Shown here one piece after another: positions 26,052 to 35,682 of a DNA stretch of 64,000 bases. The stretch covers positions 30,846-94,845 of the forward strand of contig JAENZN010000014.1 in NCBI GenBank assembly GCA_016841245.1, read 5' to 3'. This stretch comes from Syntrophomonas sp. (GTDB taxonomy: Bacteria; Bacillota; Syntrophomonadia; Syntrophomonadales; Syntrophomonadaceae). The notes under the pieces are model-generated. The model was not told the DNA's origin. It worked only from the letters and a program-made list of their open reading frames with translations, and made no database searches. How positions within the stretch are numbered: position 1 is the stretch's first letter; the number at the start of each line of letters is the position of its first letter. The position numbers were made by a program, and so were the translations under genes.

Positions 26052-26741
26052 ATGAATGGACAGGGTTTAATAAAAGGACTGGGTATTACCTTAAAGCATT
26101 TCTTCCAGAAAGAAATAACCGAACAGTATCCCGATGTAATGCCAGAGCTTGCTACACGTTTTCGGGGCTGCCTGCAGTTTGAATTTGAAAAATGCATAGC
26201 CTGCGGCATTTGTGTTAACAGCTGCCCCAATAATGTGCTGTCATTTGAAACGGAGAAGAGTGAAAACAGTAAAAAGAAAAAACTCTTGAGCTATACCATA
26301 GACTTTCAATACTGTATGTTCTGTAATCTATGTGTAGAAGGTTGTCCAAAAGATTGCCTGCATTTTGATCATGATTTTGAATTATCAACATTCAGCCGTG
26401 ACGATATTAAACGGGTGTATCTCCGTCCGGCAGAAATGGATGAAGAGAAAGAAGCGGACGCTGCACCTGTGCAAGATGAGCAGGAAAGTAAGGAACAAAA
26501 GCAGATTGATGCTATGCTGAAAGCTCTGCAAAAGAACCCCCAGAAAATACTGGCCAAAATGCTGGAACAGGAAGAAGATATCGGTATTTTGTCAGAACTG
26601 ATGCAGTCCAATGAAAAAACTGCAGGGAAAATTGCTGAGCTTCTGGTTAAAGATAAGGAAAAGGCTGCCAAAGTGGCAGCCGGTTTCGTGACTAAAGAAA
26701 AGAAAAATCGCTTACAGGCTGAGAAAGGAGGAGAGGAATAA
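26052..26741 (+). CDS. nuoI: NADH-quinone oxidoreductase-like subunit I with long charged C-terminal tail
   Basis: A 229-residue 2x[4Fe-4S] ferredoxin-like subunit. The clusters are bound by CIACGICVNSCP and CMFCNLCVEGCP. The normal fold ends near residue 128 (RVYLRP). A further ~100 residues are rich in Lys, Glu and Gln, helical in character (IDAMLKALQKNPQKILAKML, TAGKIAELLVKDKEKAAKVA). That tail is unusual for NuoI. Without NuoE, F and G in the operon it may form a docking surface for a ferredoxin or another donor (inference). The stop overlaps the nuoJ ATG by one base. Confidence 0.93.
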   Translation: MNGQGLIKGLGITLKHFFQKEITEQYPDVMPELATRFRGCLQFEFEKCIACGICVNSCPNNVLSFETEKSENSKKKKLLSYTIDFQYCMFCNLCVEGCPKDCLHFDHDFELSTFSRDDIKRVYLRPAEMDEEKEADAAPVQDEQESKEQKQIDAMLKALQKNPQKILAKMLEQEEDIGILSELMQSNEKTAGKIAELLVKDKEKAAKVAAGFVTKEKKNRLQAEKGGEE

Positions 26742-27268
26742 TGTTTGAATTCTCTGCCTTCTCACTGTATGATGCCGCATTTCTGGCTATCGGTGGGGTA
26801 ACCATATTGGGAGCCCTGGGGGTAGTTTTATTTAGAAACATTATCTACAGTGCATTGAGTCTGGTGTTTACAATGCTGGGAGTGGCTGCCATATACTTTC
26901 AGCTGAATGCTGGATTTCTGGGGGCTATCCAGATTTTGGTTTACGCAGGTGCCATTTCGGTATTGATTATCTTTGCAGTGATGTTACTAATGAACAAAGA
27001 AGCGAGAAGGACTAACCTGCCGACTACCCGTACCAAGGCATGGTTTGCCGGAGGGACTATAACCGTAATGATGTTGGCCTCCATAATTGCGGCAGTAGGG
27101 TTTAGCGAATGGCCCAAAACTGCTCTGCAGGGAGTAGATAATTCAGTCGGAATGCTGGCGGAGCTGATGCTGGGTGATTATGTTATTGCCTTTGAAGCCG
27201 CCGCCATATTGCTGCTGGTGGCAGTGATTGGAGCTATCATTCTTGCGAAGGGGGTTGAAAACAAATGA
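26741..27268 (+). CDS. nuoJ: NADH-quinone oxidoreductase-like subunit J
   Basis: A 175-residue five-helix membrane subunit with the family stretch AIQILVYAGAISVLIIFAVML. Start and stop overlap with nuoI (TAATG) and nuoK (ATGA), so it is tightly coupled. Confidence 0.93.
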   Translation: MFEFSAFSLYDAAFLAIGGVTILGALGVVLFRNIIYSALSLVFTMLGVAAIYFQLNAGFLGAIQILVYAGAISVLIIFAVMLLMNKEARRTNLPTTRTKAWFAGGTITVMMLASIIAAVGFSEWPKTALQGVDNSVGMLAELMLGDYVIAFEAAAILLLVAVIGAIILAKGVENK

Positions 27269-27573
27269 TAGGGTTACCCCATTATATATTACTGAGTGCT
27301 GTTATATTCAGTATCGGTGTTTATGGAGTACTGACCAGAAGAAACGCTATCGCGGTCCTGATGTCGGTAGAACTGATGCTGAATGCGGTAAATATTAATT
27401 TTGTCGCAGCTAACAAGTTTATGAATGCTGCTGCGGCTGTGGGACAATTATTTTCCGTATTTATTATTGTTGTCGCCGCTGCGGAAATAGCTGTGGGCCT
27501 GGCCCTGGTTATTTCTATATACCGGCAGAGAAAATCGGTTGATTTAAATGATTTCAACCTGTTGAAGTGGTGA
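27265..27573 (+). CDS. nuoK: NADH-quinone oxidoreductase-like subunit K
   Basis: A 102-residue three-helix subunit related to MrpC. It has GVLTRRNAIAVLMSVELMLNAVNINF, with the conserved membrane Glu of the ion path, and AAAEIAVGLALVISIYR with the second. ATGA overlap with nuoJ. Confidence 0.94.
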   Translation: MIGLPHYILLSAVIFSIGVYGVLTRRNAIAVLMSVELMLNAVNINFVAANKFMNAAAAVGQLFSVFIIVVAAAEIAVGLALVISIYRQRKSVDLNDFNLLKW

Positions 27574-27583
27574 GGTGATGCAT

Positions 27584-29464
27584 ATGTATGAATTTATTTT
27601 ACCCAATGCCTGGTTAATACCAGCCCTGCCTTTTCTAGCTTTTGCGTTAATAGGATTATTTTTGCATCGCTGGCCCAAAGTATCGGCAGGATTATCGATA
27701 TTTGCCATAGCGGCAGCATTTATATTATCTTTACCCATAGCGACAGCCGTATTTGCTGAAGAGGGTGGAGCCGTATTTGAATTTTCTGCCCGCTGGCTAA
27801 GTATGCCGGGATTGAATATTGATATGGGTCTTTTACTCGATCCATTAACTGCGGTTATGCTGATTGTAGTAACATCTATTGCAACTCTGGTACAGATATA
27901 TTCGCTGGGTTATATGAAAGGTGATCCTGGGATAGCCAGCTACTATTCTTATCAAAGTTTATTTGCTGCTTCCATGCTGGGACTGGTGGTAGCCAATAAC
28001 TTCGGACAAATGTTCGTCTTTTGGGAACTGGTAGGTATATGTTCCTACTTCCTGATCGGCTTCTGGTTTGGTAAGGAATCAGCCAAAAACGCTGCTATTA
28101 AGGCGTTTGTTACCAATAGGGTGGGAGATTTTGGTTTTCTATTAGGTATACTCTTCCTGCAGATTATTTTTGGCACTCTGAATTTTGCAGGATTATCTCA
28201 AGAAATGGCGGGTTATACCAATATGGCAGTATTGATTCCTATTGCTATACTGCTGTTCTTTGGACCGATGGGTAAATCTGCTCAGTTTCCGCTGCATGTA
28301 TGGCTGCCGGATGCTATGGAAGGGCCCACCCCGGTCAGTGCTCTGATCCATGCGGCCACCATGGTAGCCGCAGGGGTTTACCTGGTCGCCCGCGCCTTCT
28401 TTATATTCAGCAGTGTACCGCAGGCTATGACCTTCATAGCTGTTATTGGTGGTATCACTGCCATATTTGCTGCCACTATCGCCATCACCCAGGATGACAT
28501 AAAAAGGATCCTGGCCTATTCCACTTTGAGCCAGCTGGGATATATGATGATGGCTATGGGCGTAGGAGCAATGACGGCGGGGATGTTCCATTTGATGACC
28601 CATGCATTTTTCAAAAGTCTATTGTTCCTGGGAGCAGGCAGCGTTATCGTGGCTATGCATGAGGAACAGGATATCTGGAAGATGGGAAATCTGTATAAGA
28701 AGATGCCTGTCACTACCTGGACTTTCATTATAGGAGCTCTGGCCCTGTGTGGAATACCGCCATTATCAGGATTTTGGAGCAAGGATGAAATACTGCTGGC
28801 GGCTTATGCCAGTGGGAATACCGGTTTATATATCCTGGGAGCATTTGTAGCTTTCTTAACAGCTTTTTACATGTTCCGTCTGATTTTTGTCGCTTTCTTT
28901 GGCAGCAATAATTACGGACAGGAGAAAGCCCATGAGAATTCTGGCGTGATGACCATACCTTTGATTATCCTGGCTATCGCTGCGGTTTGTGCGGGATTTG
29001 TAAATTCACCCCTTATGCATCATGCTTTTGGGCATTTTGTGAACAACCCGGCAGGGATACAGCCGGAGCCCAGTACAGCCATTATGATATCTTCTACTGT
29101 GATAGCCCTGGCCGGGATAATTCTGGCCTGGGTGATTTACCAGAAAAAGCTTATCAGCCATGAAGCTCTGCGGGAGAAATACAGTACGGTATATAACATT
29201 TTGAAAAATAAGTACTATATTGATGAACTGTACGCAAAACTGGGCGATGTCGTCATTTTCGGAGCCGCGCAGGCGATGTTCTGGTTTGATATCCATGTGG
29301 TTAACGGTATAGTAAATGGCATCGCATTTTTCACCGGAAAGAGCGGAGATGCTTTGAAATACACTGAAGATGGACAGGTGCAGAGCTATGCGCTGTATAT
29401 GGTGGCTGGGATAATGATTCTGGTAGTCGTAGCAACGGTCGCTGCTGTGTCTGTGATAGTATAA
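27584..29464 (+). CDS. nuoL: NADH-quinone oxidoreductase-like subunit L (ion-pumping)
   Basis: A 626-residue antiporter-like subunit with about 16 helices. Signatures are MFVFWELVGICSYFLIGFWF (the Glu of the channel), FPLHVWLPDAMEGPTPVSAL, IHAATMVAAGVYLVAR and the lysine-bearing DDIKRILAYSTLSQLGYMMM. The long C-terminal lateral helix is present. Start 27584 is preferred to 27578 because GAGGTG at 27572-27577 gives 6-nt spacing. Confidence 0.95.
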   Translation: MYEFILPNAWLIPALPFLAFALIGLFLHRWPKVSAGLSIFAIAAAFILSLPIATAVFAEEGGAVFEFSARWLSMPGLNIDMGLLLDPLTAVMLIVVTSIATLVQIYSLGYMKGDPGIASYYSYQSLFAASMLGLVVANNFGQMFVFWELVGICSYFLIGFWFGKESAKNAAIKAFVTNRVGDFGFLLGILFLQIIFGTLNFAGLSQEMAGYTNMAVLIPIAILLFFGPMGKSAQFPLHVWLPDAMEGPTPVSALIHAATMVAAGVYLVARAFFIFSSVPQAMTFIAVIGGITAIFAATIAITQDDIKRILAYSTLSQLGYMMMAMGVGAMTAGMFHLMTHAFFKSLLFLGAGSVIVAMHEEQDIWKMGNLYKKMPVTTWTFIIGALALCGIPPLSGFWSKDEILLAAYASGNTGLYILGAFVAFLTAFYMFRLIFVAFFGSNNYGQEKAHENSGVMTIPLIILAIAAVCAGFVNSPLMHHAFGHFVNNPAGIQPEPSTAIMISSTVIALAGIILAWVIYQKKLISHEALREKYSTVYNILKNKYYIDELYAKLGDVVIFGAAQAMFWFDIHVVNGIVNGIAFFTGKSGDALKYTEDGQVQSYALYMVAGIMILVVVATVAAVSVIV

Positions 29465-29479
29465 GGGGGTGGGTAATTA

Positions 29480-30988
29480 ATGAGTGGATTTCCAGTATTA
29501 ACAACAACTCTGCTGGTGCCTTTGCTGGGAGCAATAATTATCATGTGCCTGCCCGCAGATAAGCACAAATCGATAAAATATACAGCTGCGGTCGCCACCT
29601 TTATCAGTATGATTTTATCCCTGGTGGTATTTCTGGGTTATGATAAAGCGCTCGGAGGCATGCAGTTTATTGAAACTATACCCTGGATAAAAGATCTGGG
29701 CGTAAATTATGCTCTGGGAGTGGATGGGATAAGCATTCCCATGCTGCTCTTAACCAACCTGATCGGTTTCAGTTCCATATATGCTTCCTGGAAAATAGAG
29801 GAGCGGGCCAAAGAATTTTTTACCCTGCTGTTGATATTGATCTCAGGAGTTATGGGAACATTTATTACCACAGATTTGTTTATATTCTTCCTGTTCTATG
29901 AAGTTGTGGTTATACCTATATATCTGCTGGTAATCATGTTTGGCAGCACCAAACGGGTTAGCAAGGAATACGCGGGTATGAAATTGACTATATATCTGCT
30001 GATAGGTAGTGCCTTTCTGCTGGCAGGTTTAATCGCATTGTTTATCAAAGCAAAAGCAATCAGCGGCATACCCAGCATGGATATGGCATTTCTGGGTACT
30101 CTGGATTATTCCAGCGGATTTCAGATTTTGGTCTTTGCTTTTATGGCCTTTGGCTTTGGCACTTTGCTGTCGATGTTCCCATTTCATGCCTGGTCTCCGG
30201 ATGGATATGCGGGCGCGCCAACAGCGGTAAGCATGATTCATGCCGGGGTATTAAAGAAAATAGGCGGTTACGGGCTGATCCGCATCGCCCTGACTATACT
30301 GCCGCTCGGAGCCAAATTTATAGCCCCGGTTATAGCCGTACTGGCAATCGGCAATGTGGTCTATGCGGCCTATATCTGTTTGAGTCAGAAGGATTTGAAA
30401 TACATCGTGGGTTACTCCAGCGTAAGCCACATGGGATATGTTCTCATAGGCATCGCGGCCTTAAACATCATAAGCATAAACGGTGCAGTTATTATGATGT
30501 TTGCCCATGGAGTAATGGCGGCCCTGTTCTTTGCTATGATCGGCAACCTTTATGAAAAGAGCCACACTCGAAATATTGAAGACTTTGGCGGCCTGGCTCA
30601 CCAGATGCCCAAATTGGCGACTGGCTTTATGATCGCCGGATTGGCTTCTTTGGGATTACCGGGAACGGTTAATTTCATTGGAGAATTCACCATATTCGTA
30701 GGTGCTTTCAGCACATTTAAAGTGATTGCCATAATTGCCATCACTGGCATAATCCTAACCGCCCTTTATATACTTCGCACCTTAGGGACGATGCTATTTG
30801 GGCCGCGCAAGGAGGAATGGGATCACCTGCAGGACTTAAAAGGCCCGGAACTGGTACCCCTGGTGGTACTGGGATTAGCCATTATACTGGGGGGATGTTT
30901 ACCATTCACCCTTATGGATCTGATCACCAATGGGGTTGAGCCCCTGGTGGCTCAAATGGCACTTATACAGATAGGAGGGTTGTTCTAA
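29480..30988 (+). CDS. nuoM: NADH-quinone oxidoreductase-like subunit M (ion-pumping)
   Basis: A 502-residue antiporter-like subunit with about 14 helices: FFLFYEVVVIPIYLLVIMFG (channel Glu), FHAWSPDGYAGAPTAVSMIHAGVL in two parts, and SQKDLKYIVGYSSVSHMGYV (channel Lys). GGGGGTGGG lies just upstream of the ATG. Its last base overlaps the nuoN ATG. Confidence 0.95.
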   Translation: MSGFPVLTTTLLVPLLGAIIIMCLPADKHKSIKYTAAVATFISMILSLVVFLGYDKALGGMQFIETIPWIKDLGVNYALGVDGISIPMLLLTNLIGFSSIYASWKIEERAKEFFTLLLILISGVMGTFITTDLFIFFLFYEVVVIPIYLLVIMFGSTKRVSKEYAGMKLTIYLLIGSAFLLAGLIALFIKAKAISGIPSMDMAFLGTLDYSSGFQILVFAFMAFGFGTLLSMFPFHAWSPDGYAGAPTAVSMIHAGVLKKIGGYGLIRIALTILPLGAKFIAPVIAVLAIGNVVYAAYICLSQKDLKYIVGYSSVSHMGYVLIGIAALNIISINGAVIMMFAHGVMAALFFAMIGNLYEKSHTRNIEDFGGLAHQMPKLATGFMIAGLASLGLPGTVNFIGEFTIFVGAFSTFKVIAIIAITGIILTALYILRTLGTMLFGPRKEEWDHLQDLKGPELVPLVVLGLAIILGGCLPFTLMDLITNGVEPLVAQMALIQIGGLF

Positions 30989-32406
30989 TGGATATTTCGT
31001 TATTATTGACTGAAATTATGGTAGCCCTCTTAGGTCTGCTGGTTCTGGTACTGGGTCTGGCTCTGCCAGCTCGGGGCAAGACGGTGGTAAACCGATTGGC
31101 TCTGCTGGGTATGATTGCCATACTCATTTACGCAATAAGCACATTTTCCCAGGAGGAAGCTTTCTTTAATGGAGTTTACCAGATTGACATGTTCGGCAGC
31201 TATTTCAAACTCCTATTCCTGAGTGCGGGTATTCTGGTAATGCTTATGGCAGGTAAATATATATCCCGCTTTGAAGAAAAGAGTTCGGAATTCTATGGGT
31301 TGATGATTTTAGCCACTCTGGGTATGATGCTGATGTGTTCAGCAGGTGAATTTATTACCCTTTATGTAGGGTTAGAACTGATGACCATAAGTTTTTATAT
31401 CCTGACGGCCTATCTGCAGAATGACCAGCTGTCAGCTGAAGCAGGATTGAAGTATCTGATTTTAGGTGCTTTATCTTCGGCTATTTTACTCTTTGGTATA
31501 AGTCTGGTTTACGCTATGACCGGAACTACTATGTTTACTGAAATAGCATCCGCCTTTACCATGCAGCCAGCTTTATTAGCCGGTGTAGTAGTGATAATTG
31601 CCGGCTTTGCCTTCAAAATATCAGTAGTACCCTTCCATATGTGGACCCCGGACATCTATCAGGGTGCACCGATACCGATTACTACCTACCTGTCCGTTGG
31701 TTCCAAAGCAGCCGGTTTTGCTGCCCTGGTCAGAGTATTTATGGTGGCCATAAACGGAGCGGATACATCCTTTGACTGGAGCATGCTCTTAGCTATATTA
31801 GCAGCTCTGACCATTATAATAGGAAATCTTATCGCCCTGAGTCAGAAGGATGTAAAAAGGCTATTGGCCTACTCCAGCATAGCCCAGGCCGGGTATATCC
31901 TGGTGGGAGTAGTGGCAGCCAACTCTTTTGGATTAAAGGGTGTACTATTTTATGCTATGATCTATGTTTTTGCCAATACCGGTGCATTTGCAGTTGCTAC
32001 GGCAGTAGAGGTGGATACCGGTAAAACCGGAATAGAAGCCTTTGCCGGACTCAGCAAACGCTCGCCTATGCTGGCCGCCATAATGACCATATGTATGCTG
32101 TCACTGGCAGGGATTCCACCCATGGCAGGATTTGCCGGTAAATTCTATCTCTTCGCTGGTGCTATACAAAATGGCTATCTGTGGCTGGCGGTGATCGGTT
32201 TGATCATGAGTATGGTATCAGTATACTACTATCTGGGCGTTTCCAAAGCCATGTATATCGGAGAAAATGAAAATGAATCCCCGGTGCTGACAACTGGTGG
32301 CAGTACCGTCGCTCTGTGGATATGTGTTCTGGCCACTATCCTGCTGGGGGTTTATCCCGGACCATTATCCGAACTGGCCGGATATGCCATACAGATACTG
32401 ATGTGA
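30988..32406 (+). CDS. nuoN: NADH-quinone oxidoreductase-like subunit N (ion-pumping)
   Basis: A 472-residue antiporter-like subunit, the last of the operon. Signatures are ITLYVGLELMTISFYILTAY (channel Glu), FHMWTPDIYQGAPIPITTYL and SQKDVKRLLAYSSIAQAGYI (channel Lys). No NuoE, F or G genes follow. A hairpin about 80 nt downstream ends the transcript. Confidence 0.95.
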   Translation: MDISLLLTEIMVALLGLLVLVLGLALPARGKTVVNRLALLGMIAILIYAISTFSQEEAFFNGVYQIDMFGSYFKLLFLSAGILVMLMAGKYISRFEEKSSEFYGLMILATLGMMLMCSAGEFITLYVGLELMTISFYILTAYLQNDQLSAEAGLKYLILGALSSAILLFGISLVYAMTGTTMFTEIASAFTMQPALLAGVVVIIAGFAFKISVVPFHMWTPDIYQGAPIPITTYLSVGSKAAGFAALVRVFMVAINGADTSFDWSMLLAILAALTIIIGNLIALSQKDVKRLLAYSSIAQAGYILVGVVAANSFGLKGVLFYAMIYVFANTGAFAVATAVEVDTGKTGIEAFAGLSKRSPMLAAIMTICMLSLAGIPPMAGFAGKFYLFAGAIQNGYLWLAVIGLIMSMVSVYYYLGVSKAMYIGENENESPVLTTGGSTVALWICVLATILLGVYPGPLSELAGYAIQILM

Positions 32407-32483
32407 GTCAAGGGGCGGCCATGTTAATACCGCCCTAAATAACTAGCAAATTGTCTGAACAGAAACGATTGTGGAACAAATTT

Positions 32484-32516
32484 AAGGGCTGGATCGGCTT
32501 ATGCCGGTTCAGCCTT
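32484..32516 (+). terminator. hairpin terminator after the nuo operon
   Basis: AAGGGCTGGATCGGC (32484-32498) pairs with GCCGGTTCAGCCTT (32503-32516) around a TTAT loop. Only a weak T-rich tract follows. Confidence 0.6.
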
Positions 32517-32718
32517 CTTACTATCCGGGGGAGCCAACTAGTTGCCGCTGAAAAAGGCGATTGGGATGTAAGGTAATGTATAAATATACCTACTCCCATT
32601 CTCCACATAGGCAAATAGATTTTCTCATTATTTTATAAAAATTTTATGAAATCTTTAATTGGGTTTTATCTCTGTTCTATACAATGACCTGGAAGCAAAT
32701 AAAAAGGAGGTCATTTTA

Positions 32719-33366
32719 ATGAACAAAATCAAACTTTTATACGATGTGGCCAGGGTGATGAGAGATAAGGATACTCTAAACGGGACTGTGAAAATCAGCG
32801 GGCTGAAAGATGGAGTGGAGGCATTCCGGGTAGACAATGAATTCAGCAAAGATATGTTGAGCGGGACGAGCAGGGCCAGGATTACCAGCATAGTTGATTA
32901 TGACGGCAAACAGATCAAACATGAGAGCAATACTGAGTTTAATGTATATCAGGACCCCGAGGATGAGAAGCAGGACTATAAAAGGCCAATGTTCTTTCAC
33001 CGGCATCATGCCTGTAAGCACAGGCTGGGGGCAAAAGAGAAGCTGGACAGGTTAATGGTTGTACTGGGTGCACTCAATGATATGAAGGTTGATGAACAGG
33101 AGGACAAATCATTAATGCTATCGCTGGATTTAAAGAACATTCCTGAAGATTTAAAGACAGGTCTCCATCTCCATCACATGCACGGGCATCATGGTCCGCA
33201 GTTCTTTTTCAAAGGCTCCTGCTCTATGGATGAAGGAATAGTTCAATGCAGGATTAATAAGAAATATGAGGTGGAGGATATCCTGATAGACATTAAAGGA
33301 AAACTGGAACAGGATGATAAAATCCATGATCTTACACTCAATTCGGTAATTAATATAGCTGTGTAG
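32719..33366 (+). CDS. His-rich protein of unknown function, 215 aa
   Basis: I do not recognise the family. Two histidine clusters stand out: HRHHACKH at residues 94-101 and HLHHMHGHH at 150-158. The rest is acidic and strand-rich, with no signal peptide or membrane segment. The clusters would bind transition metals such as Ni, Zn, Cu or Co (inference). AAAAAGGAGG precedes ATG 32719; an upstream frame from 32659 lacks a ribosome site. A strong hairpin, a small membrane protein and a two-component system with a His/Cys-rich kinase follow on the same strand, so these may form one metal-responsive unit. Confidence 0.72.
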   Translation: MNKIKLLYDVARVMRDKDTLNGTVKISGLKDGVEAFRVDNEFSKDMLSGTSRARITSIVDYDGKQIKHESNTEFNVYQDPEDEKQDYKRPMFFHRHHACKHRLGAKEKLDRLMVVLGALNDMKVDEQEDKSLMLSLDLKNIPEDLKTGLHLHHMHGHHGPQFFFKGSCSMDEGIVQCRINKKYEVEDILIDIKGKLEQDDKIHDLTLNSVINIAV

Positions 33367-33382
33367 TACAGTTGGGCTGATA

Positions 33383-33411
33383 GCATCACGGGGCCTGGGC
33401 CCCGTTGATGC
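33383..33411 (+). promoter_or_regulatory. strong RNA hairpin between the His-rich gene and the small membrane gene
   Basis: GCATCA-CGGGGCC pairs with GGCCCCG-TTGATGC around a two-base centre, with one bulge. There is no T-run. It lies 16 nt after the upstream stop and may stabilise the upstream message or reduce read-through. Confidence 0.55.
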
Positions 33412-33439
33412 AGCTGTGTAAATCGAGGAGGCGACTGAA

Positions 33440-33586
33440 ATGGATTGTTTAGTACTGGGGCTGATACTACTGGCTGCTGGGGCATACTTAATTTATAAAG
33501 GGTACTGTTTCTTTATCAGGAAAGAAATCAGAGATTGTTATGGAAACCTTATCGGTTTAGACGAGAAACGTGAAAAGCAAAATTGA
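33440..33586 (+). CDS. small single-pass membrane protein, 48 aa
   Basis: The frame reads MDCLVLGLILLAAGAYLIYK, a clear membrane helix, followed by a short charged tail ending in EKREKQN, with two further cysteines (YCFF and DCYG). GAGGAGG lies 8 nt before the ATG, so it is very likely translated. It sits between the His-rich gene and the sensor kinase. Function unknown. Confidence 0.65.
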   Translation: MDCLVLGLILLAAGAYLIYKGYCFFIRKEIRDCYGNLIGLDEKREKQN

Positions 33587-33620
33587 TTAAACCGCAAAAG
33601 TAAGATTGGTGATTTTGAAT

Positions 33621-33659
33621 GCATAAATATTCCATTGTCAATCTCCTGAATACTTATGC
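33621..33659. promoter_or_regulatory. inverted repeat upstream of the two-component system
   Basis: GCATAAATATTC (33621-33632) and GAATACTTATGC (33648-33659) pair with one mismatch, about 140 bp before the kinase start. It may be an operator or a weak terminator of the upstream unit. Confidence 0.4.
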
Positions 33660-33801
33660 ATTAAAAAGTTATCTTTGGGTTTTTTTAACAGAGGGATCAA
33701 GTTGAATAAAAACAGCAAGAACTACAGCAGTAATGTTAATAATGGTATGATTAATTACAGTAAGCTGTTCACATAAATAAATGACATCGGAGCAAAGAAA
33801 A

Positions 33802-34959
33802 ATGACAGATTGGAAATATAGACATCCGCATGACAGATTCTGCAAACATCATGACAGATTATGCAAGCATCATGACGAGTTTCACCAATATCATAGAATT
33901 TTAAGGTTTTCCCGGCCTTTTGCTTTATTATTCTATCTCTTGGTAATCTATTTGTTGTTTGCCTGGGCCGGCAACCAGACTATCGCTGTCATTTTTGCCG
34001 TATTTATCAGCATTAAGGAGATCCTGCAGCTGTATTTCCTGTGGCGGCTGGAAAAAAGGGTATTTCAACCTATAGCCAGTCTTAACCGTGGTGTCCAGGA
34101 AATTGCCCGGGGGAATTATGCGGTATCCATTGAAAGCAATGTTGAAAATGAAATCGGACTACTCATTGATTCTTTTAACCAGATGGCCAAAAAACTACAG
34201 GCCAGTGAAATCTTGCAGCAGAACTATGAAGAGAATCGAAAGAACCTGGTCGCTAACATATCCCACGACTTAAAAACACCCATCGCCGCGATTCAGGGAT
34301 ACATTGAAGCGATTTTGGGCGGCACGGCAAGATCCTCGGAAAAAGTGGAAAAGTATTTAAAAATCATCGATTACAACATAGCCTATGTGAACAAGCTGAT
34401 TGACGATCTGTTTCTGTTTTCTCAACTGGATATGAACAAACTGGATTTTCATTTTGAAGAGGTGCAGATTGGGGCTTATATGTATGACCTTATGGAAGAA
34501 GTTAACTTAGAACTGGAAGAAAAGAATATCCAATTATCGTATACTAACCTGCTGGAGCATGAATATTCAGTCCCCATAGACCCTAAAAGGCTGTATCAGG
34601 CTATTCGCAATATTATTGGCAATGCGGTAAAATATGGACCGGATCAGGGTTTGCTTATCAAGAGCGATTTGTACCTGCAAGAAGGTTTCATATACCTGGC
34701 CATTCAAGACAATGGACCTGGAATACCAGAGGATAAACTACAGCATATTTTTGAGCGATTTTATCGTATCGACAGCGAACGAACCAAGGACTTGATGAGC
34801 ACTGGATTAGGCCTGGCTATCGCCCGGGAATTGATCGAAGCCCATGGCGGAAAGATTGAAGCTTCCAGTATAGAAGGGAAAGGGTCATGCTTTACCCTAT
34901 CCCTTCCTAATACACGGTTAATAAAGGAGAATATCGATGAAACAGATCCTGGTGATTGA
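33802..34959 (+). CDS. sensor histidine kinase with His/Cys heptad-repeat N-terminus
   Basis: A 385-residue kinase. Residues 8-31 contain a tandem heptad, HDRFCKH then HDRLCKH, followed by HDEFHQYH, encoded by near-identical 21-bp units. Two membrane helices (about 38-55 and 58-78) leave almost no external loop, so sensing is probably by the cytosolic N-terminus. A HAMP domain (about 82-133), HisKA with NISHDLKTP (His155) and an ATPase domain (IRNIIGNAVKYGP, DNGPGIPEDKL, STGLGLAIA) follow. ATG 33802 is chosen because CGGAG precedes it; ATG 33781 has no ribosome site. The His/Cys repeat suggests metal or redox sensing (inference). Its end overlaps the regulator gene by 23 nt. Confidence 0.87.
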   Translation: MTDWKYRHPHDRFCKHHDRLCKHHDEFHQYHRILRFSRPFALLFYLLVIYLLFAWAGNQTIAVIFAVFISIKEILQLYFLWRLEKRVFQPIASLNRGVQEIARGNYAVSIESNVENEIGLLIDSFNQMAKKLQASEILQQNYEENRKNLVANISHDLKTPIAAIQGYIEAILGGTARSSEKVEKYLKIIDYNIAYVNKLIDDLFLFSQLDMNKLDFHFEEVQIGAYMYDLMEEVNLELEEKNIQLSYTNLLEHEYSVPIDPKRLYQAIRNIIGNAVKYGPDQGLLIKSDLYLQEGFIYLAIQDNGPGIPEDKLQHIFERFYRIDSERTKDLMSTGLGLAIARELIEAHGGKIEASSIEGKGSCFTLSLPNTRLIKENIDETDPGD

Positions 34960-35623
34960 GGATGATCTGAATATTGCTGAACTGCAGCGAGATTATTTGC
35001 AGATGAGCGGGTATAGAGTGGATATCGTTCAGGACGGGGATCAAGGTCTTCAAAAAGCACTTAATGAGAGCTATGATCTGATCATTGTTGATTTGATGCT
35101 GCCAGGGAAAAATGGCTTGGAAGTAATTCAAGAAATACGAAAGAAGATGGAAATACCGTTGATAATAGTTTCAGCCCGCAGTGAAGATATCGATAAGATA
35201 AGAGGGTTGGGCTTTGGCGCAGACGATTATATAACCAAGCCTTTCAGCCTGGCAGAACTAATTGCCCGGATCAAGTCACATATCAGCAGGTATGAACGGC
35301 TCAGGGGCAGCAAGAGCAGCCAGGAAATAATCAGCCATGGAGCTTTAGAGATAAATACCGCTTCACGAAAAGTATCTGTAAACGGTAAAGATGTCAAGAT
35401 GACCACCAGGGAATATGAGTTATTGCTCTTCCTGGCTTCCAACCCCAACATGGTTTTTAATAAGGAACATCTTTATGATGCGCTATGGGGTGAAGAGCAA
35501 TATGGAGACACCACCACAGTAGCGGTTCATATTCAAAAGATACGTAAAAAGATTGAGAAGGACCCGGCCCATCCGGCATATATAGAAACCTTGTGGGGAA
35601 GCGGCTACCGGTTTAATTCATAA
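34937..35623 (+). CDS. OmpR-family response regulator
   Basis: A 228-residue regulator. The receiver domain has the acidic pair EDD, the phosphorylated Asp in LIIVDLMLPGKNG (Asp52), the Ser in IIVSAR and the Lys in YITKPFSL. The winged-helix DNA-binding domain (about 130-228) has REYELLLFLASNPNMVF, TTTVAVHIQKIRKKIE and LWGSGYRF. It is paired with the kinase by overlap. Targets are unknown; the His-rich gene upstream and the VIT-type gene nearby are candidates. Confidence 0.93.
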   Translation: MKQILVIEDDLNIAELQRDYLQMSGYRVDIVQDGDQGLQKALNESYDLIIVDLMLPGKNGLEVIQEIRKKMEIPLIIVSARSEDIDKIRGLGFGADDYITKPFSLAELIARIKSHISRYERLRGSKSSQEIISHGALEINTASRKVSVNGKDVKMTTREYELLLFLASNPNMVFNKEHLYDALWGEEQYGDTTTVAVHIQKIRKKIEKDPAHPAYIETLWGSGYRFNS

Positions 35624-35682
35624 GCATGAACCGGCACCAGGGTTAAGGGCATACCATTTAAGAACGTGACCAAGTTTCCAAC

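Noticed and set aside
33781..33801. ATG 33781 as the sensor kinase start
   Set aside because: No ribosome site precedes it, whereas CGGAG lies 9-10 nt before ATG 33802.
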